Below, in pieces: positions 7,236 to 17,036 of a stretch of 64,000 nt of DNA (position 1 is the first letter of the stretch; each line of letters starts with the position of its first letter). Below the pieces are notes generated by a model. It was not told the DNA's origin, did not search any database, and saw nothing but the letters and a program-made list of their open reading frames with translations. Source of the DNA: Corynebacterium sp. ES2730-CONJ (lineage in GTDB: Bacteria > Actinomycetota > Actinomycetes > Mycobacteriales > Mycobacteriaceae); assembly GCF_024834055.1 (NCBI RefSeq), contig NZ_JANUXZ010000004.1, positions 62,001 through 126,000 on the forward strand, read 5' to 3'. Position numbers and translations under genes: made by a program.

Positions 7236-9941
7236 TTAAGACTCGCGATCCTCATCCTCGGGGGAATCTTCTGCTGTCAAAAAATGTCGGCCTCGCTCTC
7301 CATCAGCGGTAGCGCTTTCAGATTCCTCCTCCGGGGTAGGAGCTTCACTAGCCTCAATAACTTCTTCTTGGGCTTGTTCCGCGGGGCTGAGCCCAGGCAA
7401 GTCAGGCAGTGGCTTTGGGCGGGGGCTAAAGGTGAAAGTTGCATCCGCAATATTCTTAGATTCACCATCCCAGCCATCAACATCCACGGTCACAATCTCA
7501 CCGGCACCTATTTCACCAAAGAGGATCTTCTCACTCAAGGCATCTTCGATCTCCCGCTGAATGGTGCGGCGCAAAGGACGAGCACCTAGCACTGGATCGA
7601 AGCCGCGTTTGGCCAGAAGATTCTTAGCCTTTGTAGATAGCTCAATACCCATATCCTTGGCAGCAAGTGCCTTCTCCACGCGAGCGATGAGCAGATCCAC
7701 CATCTCCACAATCTCGCTTTGGGTGAGCTGGTGGAAGACTACAATATCGTCGATGCGGTTGAGGAATTCGGGCCTGAAGTGCTTCTTAAGCTCGTCGTGG
7801 ACCTTATTCTTCATCCGCTCGTACTGGCCCTCGACGCCGTTATCGTCAGAAGAGCTAAAGCCGATACCGACTGCCTTAGAAATATCTCTCGTGCCTAGGT
7901 TCGACGTGAAAATCAAAACAGTATTCTTGAAATCCACCACTCGCCCTTGACCATCGGTCAGCCGGCCATCTTCGAGCACCTGCAGCAGGGTATTGTAAAT
8001 TTCCTTGTGCGCCTTTTCGATCTCGTCAAAAAGTACCACGGAGAATGGTTTGCGGCGAACCTTCTCGGTTAATTGGCCGCCTTCTTCATAGCCCACATAT
8101 CCTGGAGGGGCACCGAAGAGACGGGAGGCTGTAAAGCGATCGTGGAATTCACCCATATCGATCTGGATCAGCGCGTCATCTTCCCCAAAGAGGAAATTCG
8201 CGAGTGCTTTTGATAGCTCCGTTTTACCCACACCTGATGGGCCGGCAAAGATGAAGGAACCGGATGGGCGACGCGGATCCTTAAGGCCGGCTCGTGTGCG
8301 CCTAATAGCACGCGCCACAGCCTTGACGGCATCGTTTTGGCCGATAATGCGCTTGTGCAGCTCGTCTTCCATATGAAGCAGGCGAGAGGATTCTTCCTCG
8401 GTGAGCTTGAATACGGGGATGCCTGTCCAATTAGCAAGCACCTCAGCAATCTGCTCTTCGCCTACCTCGGCAATATCCTCGAGATCACCGTTACGCCATT
8501 GCTTTTCCTTCTCATCGCGTTCTTCACCGAGTGTGCGCTCTTGATCGCGCAGACCCGCAGCTTTCTCGAAATCTTGGGCATCAATGGCGGCTTCTTTTTG
8601 TTTGCGCACTTCAGCAATGCGCTCATCAACTTCGCGCAGGGATTCCGGCGCAGTCATTCTCTTGATGCGCATCCGGGCACCCGCTTCGTCGATAAGATCG
8701 ACAGCTTTATCGGGCAAGAAGCGATCATTGATATACCGTGAGCTCAAATTCGCTGCGGCGGCCAAAGCTGTATCCGTGATAGAGACTCGGTGGTGAGCCT
8801 CGTAGCGGTCGCGCAGACCCTTCAAGATCTCGATGGTATCTTCCACCGATGGCTCAGGAACATTGACAGGCTGGAAACGGCGCTCGAGCGCAGCATCTTT
8901 TTCAATATGCTTGCGGTACTCATCAAGTGTAGTTGCACCTATAGTTTGTAGTTCACCACGTGCCAGCTTCGGCTTGAGCAGGGATGCAGCATCGATGGCA
9001 CCTTCAGCAGCACCAGCACCAACAAGAGTGTGAATCTCATCAATGAAGAGGATAATATCGCCGCGCTGGTTGATTTCCTTGAGCACCTTCTTCAGGCGCT
9101 CCTCGAAATCACCACGATAACGAGAACCTGCGACCAGCGAGCCTAAGTCGAGGGAGTAAACCTGCTTATCCTTGAGGGTCTCGGGAACCTTGCCATTGAC
9201 AATATCTAAAGCTAATCCCTCGACAACAGCAGTTTTGCCGACGCCTGGTTCACCGATGAGCACTGGATTATTCTTCGTACGACGCGAGAGCACCTGCATA
9301 ATGCGTTCAATCTCTTGCTCACGGCCCACAACGGGATCCAGCTTACCTTCACGCGCTGCCTGGGTAAGGTTTCGGCCGAACTGATCTAAAACTAGGGAAT
9401 TGGAGCGGTCCTGGCCGCCGCGGCCCCCGCGCGGGCTGGAATTGCCTACGGTACTGCCGGCACCCACTGCCTCTGGCCCCTCGGGATTATCCTTATTCTC
9501 CCCCTCGTAGCCGGAAAGTAACTGAATAACCTGTTGACGCACCCGAGGTAGATCAGCGCCGAGTTTCACTAATACTTGAGCTGCTACCCCATCGCCTTCG
9601 CGAATGAGCCCAAGGAGTAGAAATTCGGTGCCGATATATTTGTGCCCCATCTGCAGTCCCTCACGAAGGGAGAGTTCGAGAACTTTCTTAGCTCGAGGCG
9701 TAAAGGGAATATGACCAACGGGAGCCTCGGAACCTTTGCCGATAATATCTTCCACCTCTTGGCGCACGGCCTTGAGTGAGATGCCCATAGACTCAAGGGC
9801 TTTGGCGGCAACACCTTCACCTTCGTGGATAAGACCTAAGAGAATGTGTTCGGTACCAATATAGTTGTGGTTAAGAGTGCGTGCCTCTTCTTGAGCCAGC
9901 ACGATAACGCGCCTAGCTCGGTCGGTAAAACGCTCGAACAT
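7236..9941 (-). CDS. clpC: ATP-dependent Clp protease ATP-binding subunit ClpC
   Basis: 901 residues, a typical ClpC. It unfolds substrates and feeds them to ClpP1P2. Domains in order: two Clp N repeats (about 1-150), AAA-1 with Walker A GEPGVGKT (about 230), a UVR-type middle region (about 430-470, [16 protein letters not shown]), AAA-2 with Walker A GPSGVGKT (about 566), then the D2-small domain. The C-terminal 80 residues are acidic and probably disordered. The start ATG follows an AGGAGAT ribosome binding site. A ClgR-like box lies about 60 bases upstream. Confidence 0.98.
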   Translation of the reverse strand: MFERFTDRARRVIVLAQEEARTLNHNYIGTEHILLGLIHEGEGVAAKALESMGISLKAVRQEVEDIIGKGSEAPVGHIPFTPRAKKVLELSLREGLQMGHKYIGTEFLLLGLIREGDGVAAQVLVKLGADLPRVRQQVIQLLSGYEGENKDNPEGPEAVGAGSTVGNSSPRGGRGGQDRSNSLVLDQFGRNLTQAAREGKLDPVVGREQEIERIMQVLSRRTKNNPVLIGEPGVGKTAVVEGLALDIVNGKVPETLKDKQVYSLDLGSLVAGSRYRGDFEERLKKVLKEINQRGDIILFIDEIHTLVGAGAAEGAIDAASLLKPKLARGELQTIGATTLDEYRKHIEKDAALERRFQPVNVPEPSVEDTIEILKGLRDRYEAHHRVSITDTALAAAANLSSRYINDRFLPDKAVDLIDEAGARMRIKRMTAPESLREVDERIAEVRKQKEAAIDAQDFEKAAGLRDQERTLGEERDEKEKQWRNGDLEDIAEVGEEQIAEVLANWTGIPVFKLTEEESSRLLHMEDELHKRIIGQNDAVKAVARAIRRTRAGLKDPRRPSGSFIFAGPSGVGKTELSKALANFLFGEDDALIQIDMGEFHDRFTASRLFGAPPGYVGYEEGGQLTEKVRRKPFSVVLFDEIEKAHKEIYNTLLQVLEDGRLTDGQGRVVDFKNTVLIFTSNLGTRDISKAVGIGFSSSDDNGVEGQYERMKNKVHDELKKHFRPEFLNRIDDIVVFHQLTQSEIVEMVDLLIARVEKALAAKDMGIELSTKAKNLLAKRGFDPVLGARPLRRTIQREIEDALSEKILFGEIGAGEIVTVDVDGWDGESKNIADATFTFSPRPKPLPDLPGLSPAEQAQEEVIEASEAPTPEEESESATADGERGRHFLTAEDSPEDEDRES

Positions 9942-9999
9942 GGTATAAGTGATCTCCTTTTGTCTCTACAGCTAATAGCCCTTATGTTATCGCAGGAAA

Positions 10000-10017
10000 A
10001 AACACTCTCGGCGATCA
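10000..10017 (-). promoter_or_regulatory. ClgR-like operator upstream of clpC
   Basis: Read on the minus strand, TGATCGCCGAGAGTGTTT fits the C. glutamicum ClgR consensus as I recall it (WNNWCGCYNANRGCGWWS), with deviations at the second conserved triplet (GTG for GCG) and the last base. ClgR activates clp genes in actinobacteria. The site is about 60-76 bases before the clpC ATG, suitable for an activator. Confidence 0.6.
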
Positions 10018-10166
10018 ACGTTCGATCCAACAGTCATCAAGGCGGTGTTTTTCCAGTCCACGGGTAGTTTTTAGAGCTGTACGCCTGTAGCGAACACCTA
10101 GACAATCGCCCTTTTCAGACCCATTTCCCCAGTGGCTTCTATTGGCGGCGGAGCAGTGCTAGCGTA

Positions 10167-10186
10167 AAAAAGTGATATCACTTTTT
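10167..10186. promoter_or_regulatory. 20-bp perfect palindrome, probable operator of the SPFH/RHH operon
   Basis: AAAAAGTGATATCACTTTTT, perfectly self-complementary, ends 26 bases before the ATG of the SPFH gene. The core GTGATATCAC is a typical two-fold operator core. The small ribbon-helix-helix protein encoded second in the operon is the obvious candidate ligand (inference). It is AT-rich with no loop, so it is not a terminator. Confidence 0.6.
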
Positions 10187-10212
10187 ATCCCCTCAACGCC
10201 TAGGAGAGCTCT

Positions 10213-11130
10213 ATGGACGCCCCGCTCCAAGTCCCAACCGCAAGCAATACCAATATATCCATCAATGAAGTACCAGCTCAGTCCTTCCGGGGTGCCACAG
10301 CAGTAGCAATTATGCTCACCTCCTTCATCCTCGTAATCCTCGCGGCCCTAACCGCCTTTGTTATCCCCGACGTCTGGGCGGACGGCCTCGTAGGGTTTTT
10401 CGTAGTAGTGCTAGGTTTCATTCTTCTTCATATTCGCATCATTTCTCCTGGACAAACGCTCATTGTGCAGTTTTTTGGTTCCTACAAGGGCACTCTTCGC
10501 GCTGATGGCTTACACCTGATTTACCCCTTGCATATGTCCAGGAAAATCAGCGTCAGGGTTCGTAATTTCGAGACTGCGACGACCAAGGTCAACGATCTCA
10601 ACAGCAACCCGATTACGATCGGTGCTATTGTCGTCTGGCAGATCACCGATACCGCGAAAGCACACTTCGCCGTAGAGGAGGTGGAAGACTTTATCCAATC
10701 CCAGGCTGAATCAGCATTGCGCCACGTCGCCACCACACACCCCTATGATTCCCAAGATGTTGACCATATTCCATCACTAAGCGGCAGTACCGATCTCGTC
10801 AGTGAGGAATTAGCTCGAGAAGTTGCGGCACGTGCCGTCGTTGCCGGTATTGATATTATCGAGGCGCGAATTTCTTCACTCTCCTATTCCCCAGAGATCG
10901 CTCAAGCAATGCTGAGGCGGCAGCAAGCCTCTGCCATTGTCGATGCCCGCGAAACTATCGTGGAGGGTGCGGTCTCGATGGTTGACTCAGCGCTGGAACA
11001 AATCGAACGCCGCAATATTGTCGACCTAGATCCTGAGCGTCGCGCCGCGATGGTATCCAACCTCTTAGTGGTGCTGTGCTCGGATACCTCGACTCAACCT
11101 GTGGTTAACGCCGGTAGTCTATATAGCTAG
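10213..11130 (+). CDS. SPFH/Band-7 domain membrane protein
   Basis: 305 residues. Two close hydrophobic segments (about 30-52 and 57-75) are followed by a stomatin/prohibitin-like SPFH domain (VIQPGQ-like SPGQTLIVQFFGSYKG, then the YPLHMSRKISVRVRNFET region) and a helical tail (AMLRRQQASAIVDARETIVEG) typical of flotillin/HflK-type proteins. Such proteins oligomerise in membranes and organise microdomains or proteases. The ribosome binding site is AGGAG. The last base of its stop is the first base of the GTG start of the next gene (TAGTG), so the two are translationally coupled. The operator-like palindrome lies just upstream. Confidence 0.9.
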   Translation: MDAPLQVPTASNTNISINEVPAQSFRGATAVAIMLTSFILVILAALTAFVIPDVWADGLVGFFVVVLGFILLHIRIISPGQTLIVQFFGSYKGTLRADGLHLIYPLHMSRKISVRVRNFETATTKVNDLNSNPITIGAIVVWQITDTAKAHFAVEEVEDFIQSQAESALRHVATTHPYDSQDVDHIPSLSGSTDLVSEELAREVAARAVVAGIDIIEARISSLSYSPEIAQAMLRRQQASAIVDARETIVEGAVSMVDSALEQIERRNIVDLDPERRAAMVSNLLVVLCSDTSTQPVVNAGSLYS

Positions 11131-11330
11131 TGGCACCGCGTAAAGCCCTCCCCCTCAGACTCGATCCCGCTATTCACCGCGCTGTTAAGCAATTAGCTGA
11201 CGATAGTTTTATCAGCGTCAACGCTCAAATCGAGATTCTTTTGCGGGAGGCACTTAAGAACCGAGGGCGCCTGCCTCGCGATATTGGTGATATCCCGAGA
11301 CCGGGTCGACCTAAAAAGACCGAAGGATAA
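11130..11330 (+). CDS. Small Arc/HicB-type ribbon-helix-helix DNA-binding protein
   Basis: 66 residues, GTG start overlapping the SPFH stop by one base. LPLRLDPAIHRAVKQLADD followed by SVNAQIEILLREALKNRG is a ribbon-helix-helix: a beta strand, then two helices with the NAQIEILLREAL second helix seen in Arc, MetJ and HicB antitoxins. The last 20 residues are basic and Pro-rich (GRPKK). There is no toxin-like partner; instead the partner is the membrane protein upstream. I infer an autoregulator binding the palindrome at 10167-10186. Confidence 0.8.
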   Translation: MAPRKALPLRLDPAIHRAVKQLADDSFISVNAQIEILLREALKNRGRLPRDIGDIPRPGRPKKTEG

Positions 11331-11336
11331 ATAAAG

Positions 11337-11373
11337 GGAGCCGCCTTTTCCACGTAATGGAATAGGCGGCTCC
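11337..11373 (-). terminator. Hairpin terminator between RHH gene and phosphosugar mutase
   Basis: GGAGCCGCCTTTTCCA pairs with TGGAATAGGCGGCTCC; on the minus strand it is followed by CTTTATTTAT. Serves the mutase operon and possibly the RHH gene as well. Confidence 0.8.
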
Positions 11374-11386
11374 GAGTGGCGTTGAG

Positions 11387-13030
11387 CTAAAAGCCAAGAA
11401 TTTCTTTGAGCTCTATCTTGAGAGCGTCGAGGCGCTCATCTGCATTCTTATGAGAATCCGATACTACTTCGAGGTAGCATTTCAGCTTCGGTTCGGTACC
11501 GCTCGGGCGCACCACAATGCGGTCCTTGGCGCTGGTGGCAATCCAGAAACCCGGGGTACCTGGTAGCCCACGGAAGCCATCCGAAAGGTTACTAAATTCT
11601 GTCACCTCGGCGCCACCTAGAGTTTTCGGCGCCGTGGTCTCCAAATTGTGCAGACCTTGTTGGATCAAGCTGGTATCTGCCACGCGGAACGTTAGAGGAC
11701 TGGTCTTATACAGGCCGTATGCCTGTGCAATCTCGTCGAGAAGATCTTGGATATTCTTACCTTCCGCGACCAAGCGCTTATTAAGATCGGCTACCCGCAG
11801 GCAGGCAGTGATACCGTCTTTGTCACGCACCGCTTGCGGATCCGAGCAATACCCTAATGCTTCTTCGTATCCAAAGATGAGGTTGGGGGTGCGCCCAATC
11901 CACTTGAATCCCGTGAGAGTATTGGCAAATTTCAGTCCATGACCACGAGCGATCTCACCCAAAAGTTGAGAAGAAACGATACTGCAGGCCAGAGTGGCAT
12001 CATCATCGCCGTGGTGGGCACGGGCAATATCCTCACCTAGAAGAGCACCGACCTCGTCGCCTGAGAGCTGACGCCAGGTGCCCTTGTGTTTGATAGCCAC
12101 TGAGCACCGATCCGCGTCGGGATCGAGAGCCAAGATCAGCTCGGCTCCACGACGATCTGCTTCTTGGTAGGACAGATCAAGTGCGCCCGCTTCCTCTGGG
12201 TTAGGGAAAGCGACGGTTGGGAAATCAGGATCTGGTTCCTGCTGCTCGGGGCAAGGGAAAGCATGGCTAAACCCGGCGCGCTTGAGAGCTTCACCTAACG
12301 TTGCTCCACCCACGCCATGCATGGCGGTGAAGACCATGGGAATATCACACGTCGTCGCTGGTGCCTGAGGGAGCTCCAGGGCTCTAGCAAAATACGGTTC
12401 CAAGACTTCTTCGGCAGCAATATCGCGGATACGTTCGCGGTTGCGGGCTATCTCATCGGCGAAGGGAGCCGCATCGATCTGAGCGGAAATTTCTGCATCT
12501 GCTGGGGAGATGAGCTGTACGCCCTGTTCCGCTTCACCGTGGACCACGCGACCGCCGAGGTAGACCTTGTAGCCATTATCTTGAGGTGGATTATGCGAAG
12601 CAGTGACCATAATGCCTGCATCGCAATCGAAATAACGCACGCTGAAGGCGGTAATCGGGGTAGGGAGTTGCTGTGGGAGAGCCAGCACCTCAATACCAAG
12701 AGCACTCAAGATCTCGCAGGTTGCTTGATAAAAGTCAGCGGAACCGTGGCGAGCGTCGCAGCCCACAACCACTTTAGGGCTATCGATGAGGTCCACGAGA
12801 TATTTACCAACACCGTAGGTAGCGCGAGATACAGTTGCGACATTCATGCGGGATTCACCCGCCGCTACCGCGCCACGAAGACCCGCGGTACCAAAACTCA
12901 AAGGTCCTTGAAAGCGCTCCGCTAAGGCTTCATGGTCACCAGCGTCGAGGAGGGCTTGTAATTCCTTCTGGGTTGCGGGGTCGGGATCATGAGCGATCCA
13001 CTGCGTGACCTTCTCGTTGAGGGTGCTCAT
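11387..13030 (-). CDS. Phosphohexomutase-family enzyme, probable phosphopentomutase of nucleoside salvage
   Basis: 547 residues, alpha-D-phosphohexomutase superfamily. The phosphoserine loop is TASHNPPQDNG (Ser about 145), the Mg loop LDPDADRCS, and the C-terminal phosphate-binding loop RPSGTEPKLKCY. By family it could be a phosphoglucomutase or phosphomannomutase. Its place as last gene of deoA-deoC-mutase, two bases after deoC, argues that it interconverts (deoxy)ribose-1-phosphate and -5-phosphate, the missing step between DeoA and DeoC, since no deoB is present here. That assignment is inference from context. Confidence 0.88.
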   Translation of the reverse strand: MSTLNEKVTQWIAHDPDPATQKELQALLDAGDHEALAERFQGPLSFGTAGLRGAVAAGESRMNVATVSRATYGVGKYLVDLIDSPKVVVGCDARHGSADFYQATCEILSALGIEVLALPQQLPTPITAFSVRYFDCDAGIMVTASHNPPQDNGYKVYLGGRVVHGEAEQGVQLISPADAEISAQIDAAPFADEIARNRERIRDIAAEEVLEPYFARALELPQAPATTCDIPMVFTAMHGVGGATLGEALKRAGFSHAFPCPEQQEPDPDFPTVAFPNPEEAGALDLSYQEADRRGAELILALDPDADRCSVAIKHKGTWRQLSGDEVGALLGEDIARAHHGDDDATLACSIVSSQLLGEIARGHGLKFANTLTGFKWIGRTPNLIFGYEEALGYCSDPQAVRDKDGITACLRVADLNKRLVAEGKNIQDLLDEIAQAYGLYKTSPLTFRVADTSLIQQGLHNLETTAPKTLGGAEVTEFSNLSDGFRGLPGTPGFWIATSAKDRIVVRPSGTEPKLKCYLEVVSDSHKNADERLDALKIELKEILGF

Positions 13031-13032
13031 GA

Positions 13033-13686
13033 TTATTCAAGACCCTCGACAATAGCCTTAGAGGCGGAGCAGCCTAGTCGGGTGGCACCAGCGTCAATCA
13101 TGGCTAATGCAGTTTCGGTGTCGCGGATGCCGCCGGAGGCCTTCACGCCGAGGCGATCACCCACGGTTTTCGCCATCAAGGAAACCGCATGAGTGGAGGC
13201 TCCGCCTGATGGGTGGAAGCCCGTGGAGGTTTTGACATAATCAGCACCAGCCTTTTCGGCTGCCTCACAGCAGGCCACGATTTGCTCGTCGCTGAGCGCG
13301 GCCGATTCGATGATGACCTTAAGGAGGGCATCGGGAATAGCTTCGCGCACGGTACGAATATCGTGTTCGACTTTTTCAAAGTGGTTTTCTACGGCATCGG
13401 AAATATTGATGACCATATCTACCTCATCTGCACCGTGAGAGACGGCGAGTTTGGCCTCAAAAGCCTTGACCTCTGGGTGGTGATTACCGGACGGGAAGCC
13501 CACCACAGTGGCTACCTTGACGTGCTCAGGGGTCTCCAGCGGAAGCTGGGAAGGAGAGACGCACACTGAGAAGGTGCCGAGTTCACTAGCTTCGTGCACG
13601 AGTTCCTCAACCTGGGCGCGGGTGGCTTCGGGCTTGAGGATGGTGTGGTCGATATAGTGCGCGAGTTCTTGGCGGGAAAGAGTCAT
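13033..13686 (-). CDS. deoC: Deoxyribose-phosphate aldolase
   Basis: 217 residues. Cleaves 2-deoxyribose-5-phosphate to acetaldehyde and glyceraldehyde-3-phosphate. The TIM-barrel class I aldolase signs are [13 protein letters not shown] (Lys in LLKVIIE) and [15 protein letters not shown], where the Lys forms the Schiff base. The frame extends five codons further to an ATG at 13701, but AAGGAG stands seven bases before the ATG at 13686, which I therefore choose. Middle gene of the deoA-deoC-mutase operon. Confidence 0.96.
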   Translation of the reverse strand: MTLSRQELAHYIDHTILKPEATRAQVEELVHEASELGTFSVCVSPSQLPLETPEHVKVATVVGFPSGNHHPEVKAFEAKLAVSHGADEVDMVINISDAVENHFEKVEHDIRTVREAIPDALLKVIIESAALSDEQIVACCEAAEKAGADYVKTSTGFHPSGGASTHAVSLMAKTVGDRLGVKASGGIRDTETALAMIDAGATRLGCSASKAIVEGLE

Positions 13687-13739
13687 GATTCTCCTTGTCA
13701 ATATTGGGTGTTCTAGTTACGAGGTTATGGCGCCGAATT

Positions 13740-13773
13740 GGTGGATAGTAAGGTGCTGGCCCCACTATCCACC
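13740..13773 (-). promoter_or_regulatory. Intercistronic hairpin between deoA and deoC
   Basis: GGTGGATAGT and ACTATCCACC form a perfect 10-bp stem with a 14-base loop. No T-run follows, so it is more likely a processing or stabilising element within the operon message than a full terminator. Confidence 0.5.
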
Positions 13774-13814
13774 AGTGCGCTCGACGCGGGCGCTATCGAT
13801 TATTGGCCGATCGT

Positions 13815-15098
13815 TTAGAAAACCTTATCCAAGATGATGCGGCGTTCAGCTGGCTTAGTGGCACCGATTTCGATACCTGGCAGGATCGAGTCAAGAGCAC
13901 GCTCGAAACGATCCGGGGTTTCGGTATGCAGGGTCAAAAGTTTTTGCCCCTTCTTGATTTCTTGACCGTAGTCGGCGTGAATCTCGATGCCAGCGGTCAG
14001 TTGTACGGGTTCGTCCTTTCGGGCTCGGCCAGCACCCAGGCGCCAGCTACCAACGCCGAGTGCCAAGGCATCAAGCTTGGTGAGGTAGCCGTCTTGTTCG
14101 GCGAAAACTTCATGGGTATGAGGAGCGCGGGCGAGCTGTGCATCAGGGTCGCCGCCCTGGGCGCGGATCATCTTGCGCCACGAATCCATGGCGCGGCCAT
14201 CCTTGAGGGCCTCCTCGACGTCGGCATCAGGGATACCCGCCATATCGAGCATATGGCGTGCGAGCTCGCAGGTGATCTCGATGAGATCTTGAGGGCCACC
14301 GCCGGCTAGAACCTCGATGCTCTCTTCCACTTCGAGACCATTACCGATTTTCCTTCCCAGCGGAATATTCATATCGGTTAGGAGGGCGCGGGTATTGACT
14401 CCCGCATCCTTGCCTAACTGCACCATGGTTTCTGCCAGCTGGCGGGCTTTATCAAGATCTTTCATAAAGGCGCCGGAGCCTACCTTCACATCGAGAACGA
14501 GGGAGGCGGTTCCTTCGGCGATCTTTTTACTCATAATGGACGAGGCGATTAGCGGAATGCAGTCCACGGTGGCAGTGATATCGCGCAGTGCGTAGATCTT
14601 CTTATCCGCTGGGGCAAGTCCGGCACCAGCTGCGGCAACGACGGCTCCGGAATCTTCCAAGATAGCCATCATGCGGTCGTTCGGCACATCTGCCTGCCAA
14701 CCGGGGATTGCTTCGAGCTTATCGAGGGTTCCACCGGTGTGGCCAAGTCCGCGTCCGGACAGCTGTGGGACAGCAACCCCGTAGGAGGATACGAGCGGCC
14801 CGAGAGGGAGGGTGACCTTATCGCCGACTCCGCCAGTGGAGTGCTTGTCAGTGGTGGGCTTGCTGAGAGAATCGAAATTCATGCGCTCACCGGAGTTGAT
14901 CATTGCTTGGGTCCAGTCCACGATCTCTCGGCGGCCCATATCGCGAATAAAGATCGCCATATTCAATGCTGCCATTTGCTCATCGCCAACTGCGCCGCGG
15001 GTATAGGCGTCGATGACCCAGTTGATTTGATCGGTGCTGAGCTCTCCACCGTCCCGTTTGGTGCGGATGATATCGACGACATCGAATTGTTCAGCCAT
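13815..15098 (-). CDS. deoA: Thymidine/pyrimidine-nucleoside phosphorylase
   Basis: 427 residues. Phosphorolyses thymidine, deoxyuridine (and, in the broader type, uridine) to base plus (deoxy)ribose-1-phosphate. The family signature is plain: SGRGLGHTGGTLDKLE, with the phosphate-binding KHSTGGVGDKVT region before it. N-terminal helical domain, alpha/beta domain and C-terminal barrel-like domain are all present at normal length. First gene of the deoA-deoC-mutase unit and divergent from cdd-nupC; the 212-base spacer holds a GlxR-like site. Confidence 0.96.
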   Translation of the reverse strand: MAEQFDVVDIIRTKRDGGELSTDQINWVIDAYTRGAVGDEQMAALNMAIFIRDMGRREIVDWTQAMINSGERMNFDSLSKPTTDKHSTGGVGDKVTLPLGPLVSSYGVAVPQLSGRGLGHTGGTLDKLEAIPGWQADVPNDRMMAILEDSGAVVAAAGAGLAPADKKIYALRDITATVDCIPLIASSIMSKKIAEGTASLVLDVKVGSGAFMKDLDKARQLAETMVQLGKDAGVNTRALLTDMNIPLGRKIGNGLEVEESIEVLAGGGPQDLIEITCELARHMLDMAGIPDADVEEALKDGRAMDSWRKMIRAQGGDPDAQLARAPHTHEVFAEQDGYLTKLDALALGVGSWRLGAGRARKDEPVQLTAGIEIHADYGQEIKKGQKLLTLHTETPDRFERALDSILPGIEIGATKPAERRIILDKVF

Positions 15099-15143
15099 GC
15101 CTTGCTTCCTTTCCTTTGCTGCACTGAGCTATCCCACCCTGAT

Positions 15144-15159
15144 TGTGAAGCGGAACACA
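15144..15159. promoter_or_regulatory. GlxR/CRP-like site in the deoA-cdd divergent promoter
   Basis: TGTGAAGCGGAACACA fits TGTGA-N6-TCACA with one mismatch. The spacing of half-sites is exact. Carbon-catabolite control of nucleoside use by the cAMP-type regulator GlxR would be expected; binding is not shown. Confidence 0.45.
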
Positions 15160-15310
15160 AAATGCGTGGAGCGTTATTTTAATCTCTTGCTTTCAGTTAT
15201 GACTCTGATTATTATCATGCCCAGAACAATTGTCAAGGGTTGATTTTTCATTTGTTCCACCGCTCACAGTGTCTCCCCCTTGCCTTAATTACAGAAAGAA
15301 GGCCCACATT

Positions 15311-15721
15311 ATGACCATGAGCCCTCAAGAGCTCATTGCCGCAGCTAAAGAGGCTGCCCATCACGCCTACGCCCCGTATAGCAATTTCGAAGTGGGCGCC
15401 GCCATACTCACCACCGACGGCACAGTATTTACCGGATGCAATGTTGAAAATGCTAGCTACGGTCTCACCCTCTGCGCCGAGCGCAATGCCGCAACAACAA
15501 TGATTGCTACCACCAAACCCGACAGCCCCCGACAGATCCACAGCGTCGCCATCGTGGGTCTGAAGGCCAGCCCTTGCTGGCCGTGTGGATCCTGCCGCCA
15601 AGTACTGCGTGAATTTGGCTGCCAAGAAGTCTTCGTCGAAGGCCCTACAGGCGAGGTGCACAGCTTGAGCTTCACAGAACTCCTCCCCCACTCTTTCGGC
15701 CCTGAACACCTCGATACTTAA
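15311..15721 (+). CDS. cdd: Cytidine deaminase
   Basis: 136 residues from the ATG at 15311, preceded by AGAAAGAAGG; the frame opens 27 codons earlier at a GTG, but the family begins near this ATG. Homotetrameric zinc enzyme converting (deoxy)cytidine to (deoxy)uridine. Zinc and catalytic residues: CAERNA (Cys and Glu) and PCWPCGSCRQVL (two further Cys). First gene of cdd-nupC, supplying DeoA with uridines. Confidence 0.95.
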   Translation: MTMSPQELIAAAKEAAHHAYAPYSNFEVGAAILTTDGTVFTGCNVENASYGLTLCAERNAATTMIATTKPDSPRQIHSVAIVGLKASPCWPCGSCRQVLREFGCQEVFVEGPTGEVHSLSFTELLPHSFGPEHLDT

Positions 15722-15756
15722 ATATCTCCCCATACCCTTCATAGGAGGTCCAACTG

Positions 15757-16971
15757 ATGGAACGTCTGCAAGGACTCATCGGTGTGATCGCAATCTTTGC
15801 GGTCATCTTCAGCTTGTCTAATGCCAAGCGGCAGATCAACTGGCGTACCCTCGGCGTGGGTTTCGCCCTACAAATCGGCTTCGCACTCCTGGTGCTCAAA
15901 TGGGAACCAGGCTTCCACGCTCTCAAGGCAGTATCTGGAGCGGTAGAAAAACTCATCGACTTCACCAACCACGGGACCTCCTTTGTCTTTGGCGGGCTCT
16001 TCGGTGAAGATAACGGATTCATCTTCGCCCTAAATGTTCTTCCCGTTATTATCTTCCTTGGTGCCCTCATCGGCGCCTTGTATTACCTGCGCATCTTGCA
16101 GTGGTTCGTCGAAATCGTCGGTACTGCTCTCAATAAGATCATGGGCACCTCCAAGGTAGAGTCCGTATGGGCCTCTACCGTCATCTTCTTGGGCCAATCG
16201 GAGGCTCCCCTGGTCATTCGCCCGTGGATACCGCAATTGACACGCAGTGAATTATTCGCTTGTATGAGCGGCGGCTTCGCGTCCGTCGCGGGCTCCACCC
16301 TCGTGGGCTACTCCCTCCTAGGCGCGCCACTGCCCTATCTACTCGCAGCTTCAGTCATGAATGCCCCAGCTTCCCTGATGGTAGCCAAAGCGCTGGTACC
16401 AGAAACCGAAGTGCCCAAAGCTAATGCAAATGTCCGCAATATGCGCGACGAGCACTCCAAAAACGTCATCGATGCCATTGGTGCGGGCGCGCTCTCTGGC
16501 GGTCGTATCGCGGTAACCGTTGCTTGCCTTCTCATTGCCTTTATTGCCACCATTGCTATGCTCTCCGCAGTCTTGGGAGGTATCGGTTCCATTTTTGGCC
16601 AGGACAATTGGTCGCTTGAAGGACTCTTCGGCGTCATATTCTCACCTTTAGCGTGGGCTATTGGCGTTCCGTGGGAAGAAGCTTCCCTCGTGGGTAATTT
16701 CATTGGCCAAAAGACTATTCTCAATGAATTCGTGGGCTATACCGCGTTCTCCGAGCACGTCGATACCCTCAGTGAGAAGTCCATCCTCATCTCATCATTC
16801 GCTCTCGCAGGCTTTGCTAATCTCTCATCCATCGCGATCCAGATTGGTGCCTTTGGCGCACTCGCCCCAGAGCGTCGCTCAGAAGTGGCATCCATGGGGC
16901 TCAAGGCGCTCCTTGCCGGTTTCTGCACAAATATGCTCAACGCTGCAGTCGTGGGCATTATTGTTTTCTAA
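15757..16971 (+). CDS. nupC: Concentrative nucleoside transporter (CNT/NupC), copy 1
   Basis: 404 residues, an H+ or Na+ coupled nucleoside importer. N-terminal helices start with LQGLIGVIAIFAVIFSLSNAK; conserved CNT stretches are GGLFGE, FALNVLPVIIF, KVESVWASTVIFLGQSEAP and NEFVGYTAF with the EAP and NEF motifs that bind the substrate and cation. The ATG follows AGGAGGT by seven bases. It lies 35 bases after cdd, so they share a transcript. A near-identical paralogue lies at 18280-19494 beyond the regulator. Notable difference: FLGQSEAP here against FLGMAEAP in copy 2. Confidence 0.96.
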   Translation: MERLQGLIGVIAIFAVIFSLSNAKRQINWRTLGVGFALQIGFALLVLKWEPGFHALKAVSGAVEKLIDFTNHGTSFVFGGLFGEDNGFIFALNVLPVIIFLGALIGALYYLRILQWFVEIVGTALNKIMGTSKVESVWASTVIFLGQSEAPLVIRPWIPQLTRSELFACMSGGFASVAGSTLVGYSLLGAPLPYLLAASVMNAPASLMVAKALVPETEVPKANANVRNMRDEHSKNVIDAIGAGALSGGRIAVTVACLLIAFIATIAMLSAVLGGIGSIFGQDNWSLEGLFGVIFSPLAWAIGVPWEEASLVGNFIGQKTILNEFVGYTAFSEHVDTLSEKSILISSFALAGFANLSSIAIQIGAFGALAPERRSEVASMGLKALLAGFCTNMLNAAVVGIIVF

Positions 16972-16997
16972 GTTAACTTTTAAGTAAGCACTATAAG

Positions 16998-17036
16998 AAT
17001 TACCCCCGAATCAGTGGCATTCAGGGGGTAATTTTT
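16998..17036. terminator. cdd-nupC terminator, overlapping the regulator stop
   Basis: AATTACCCCC and GGGGGTAATT with a 16-base loop and a T-run on the plus strand (17032-17036). Convergent genes share it. Confidence 0.85.

Noticed and set aside
15248..15742. 164-codon minus-strand frame over cdd
   Set aside because: Mirror of the well-supported cytidine deaminase gene; no domain and no start signals.
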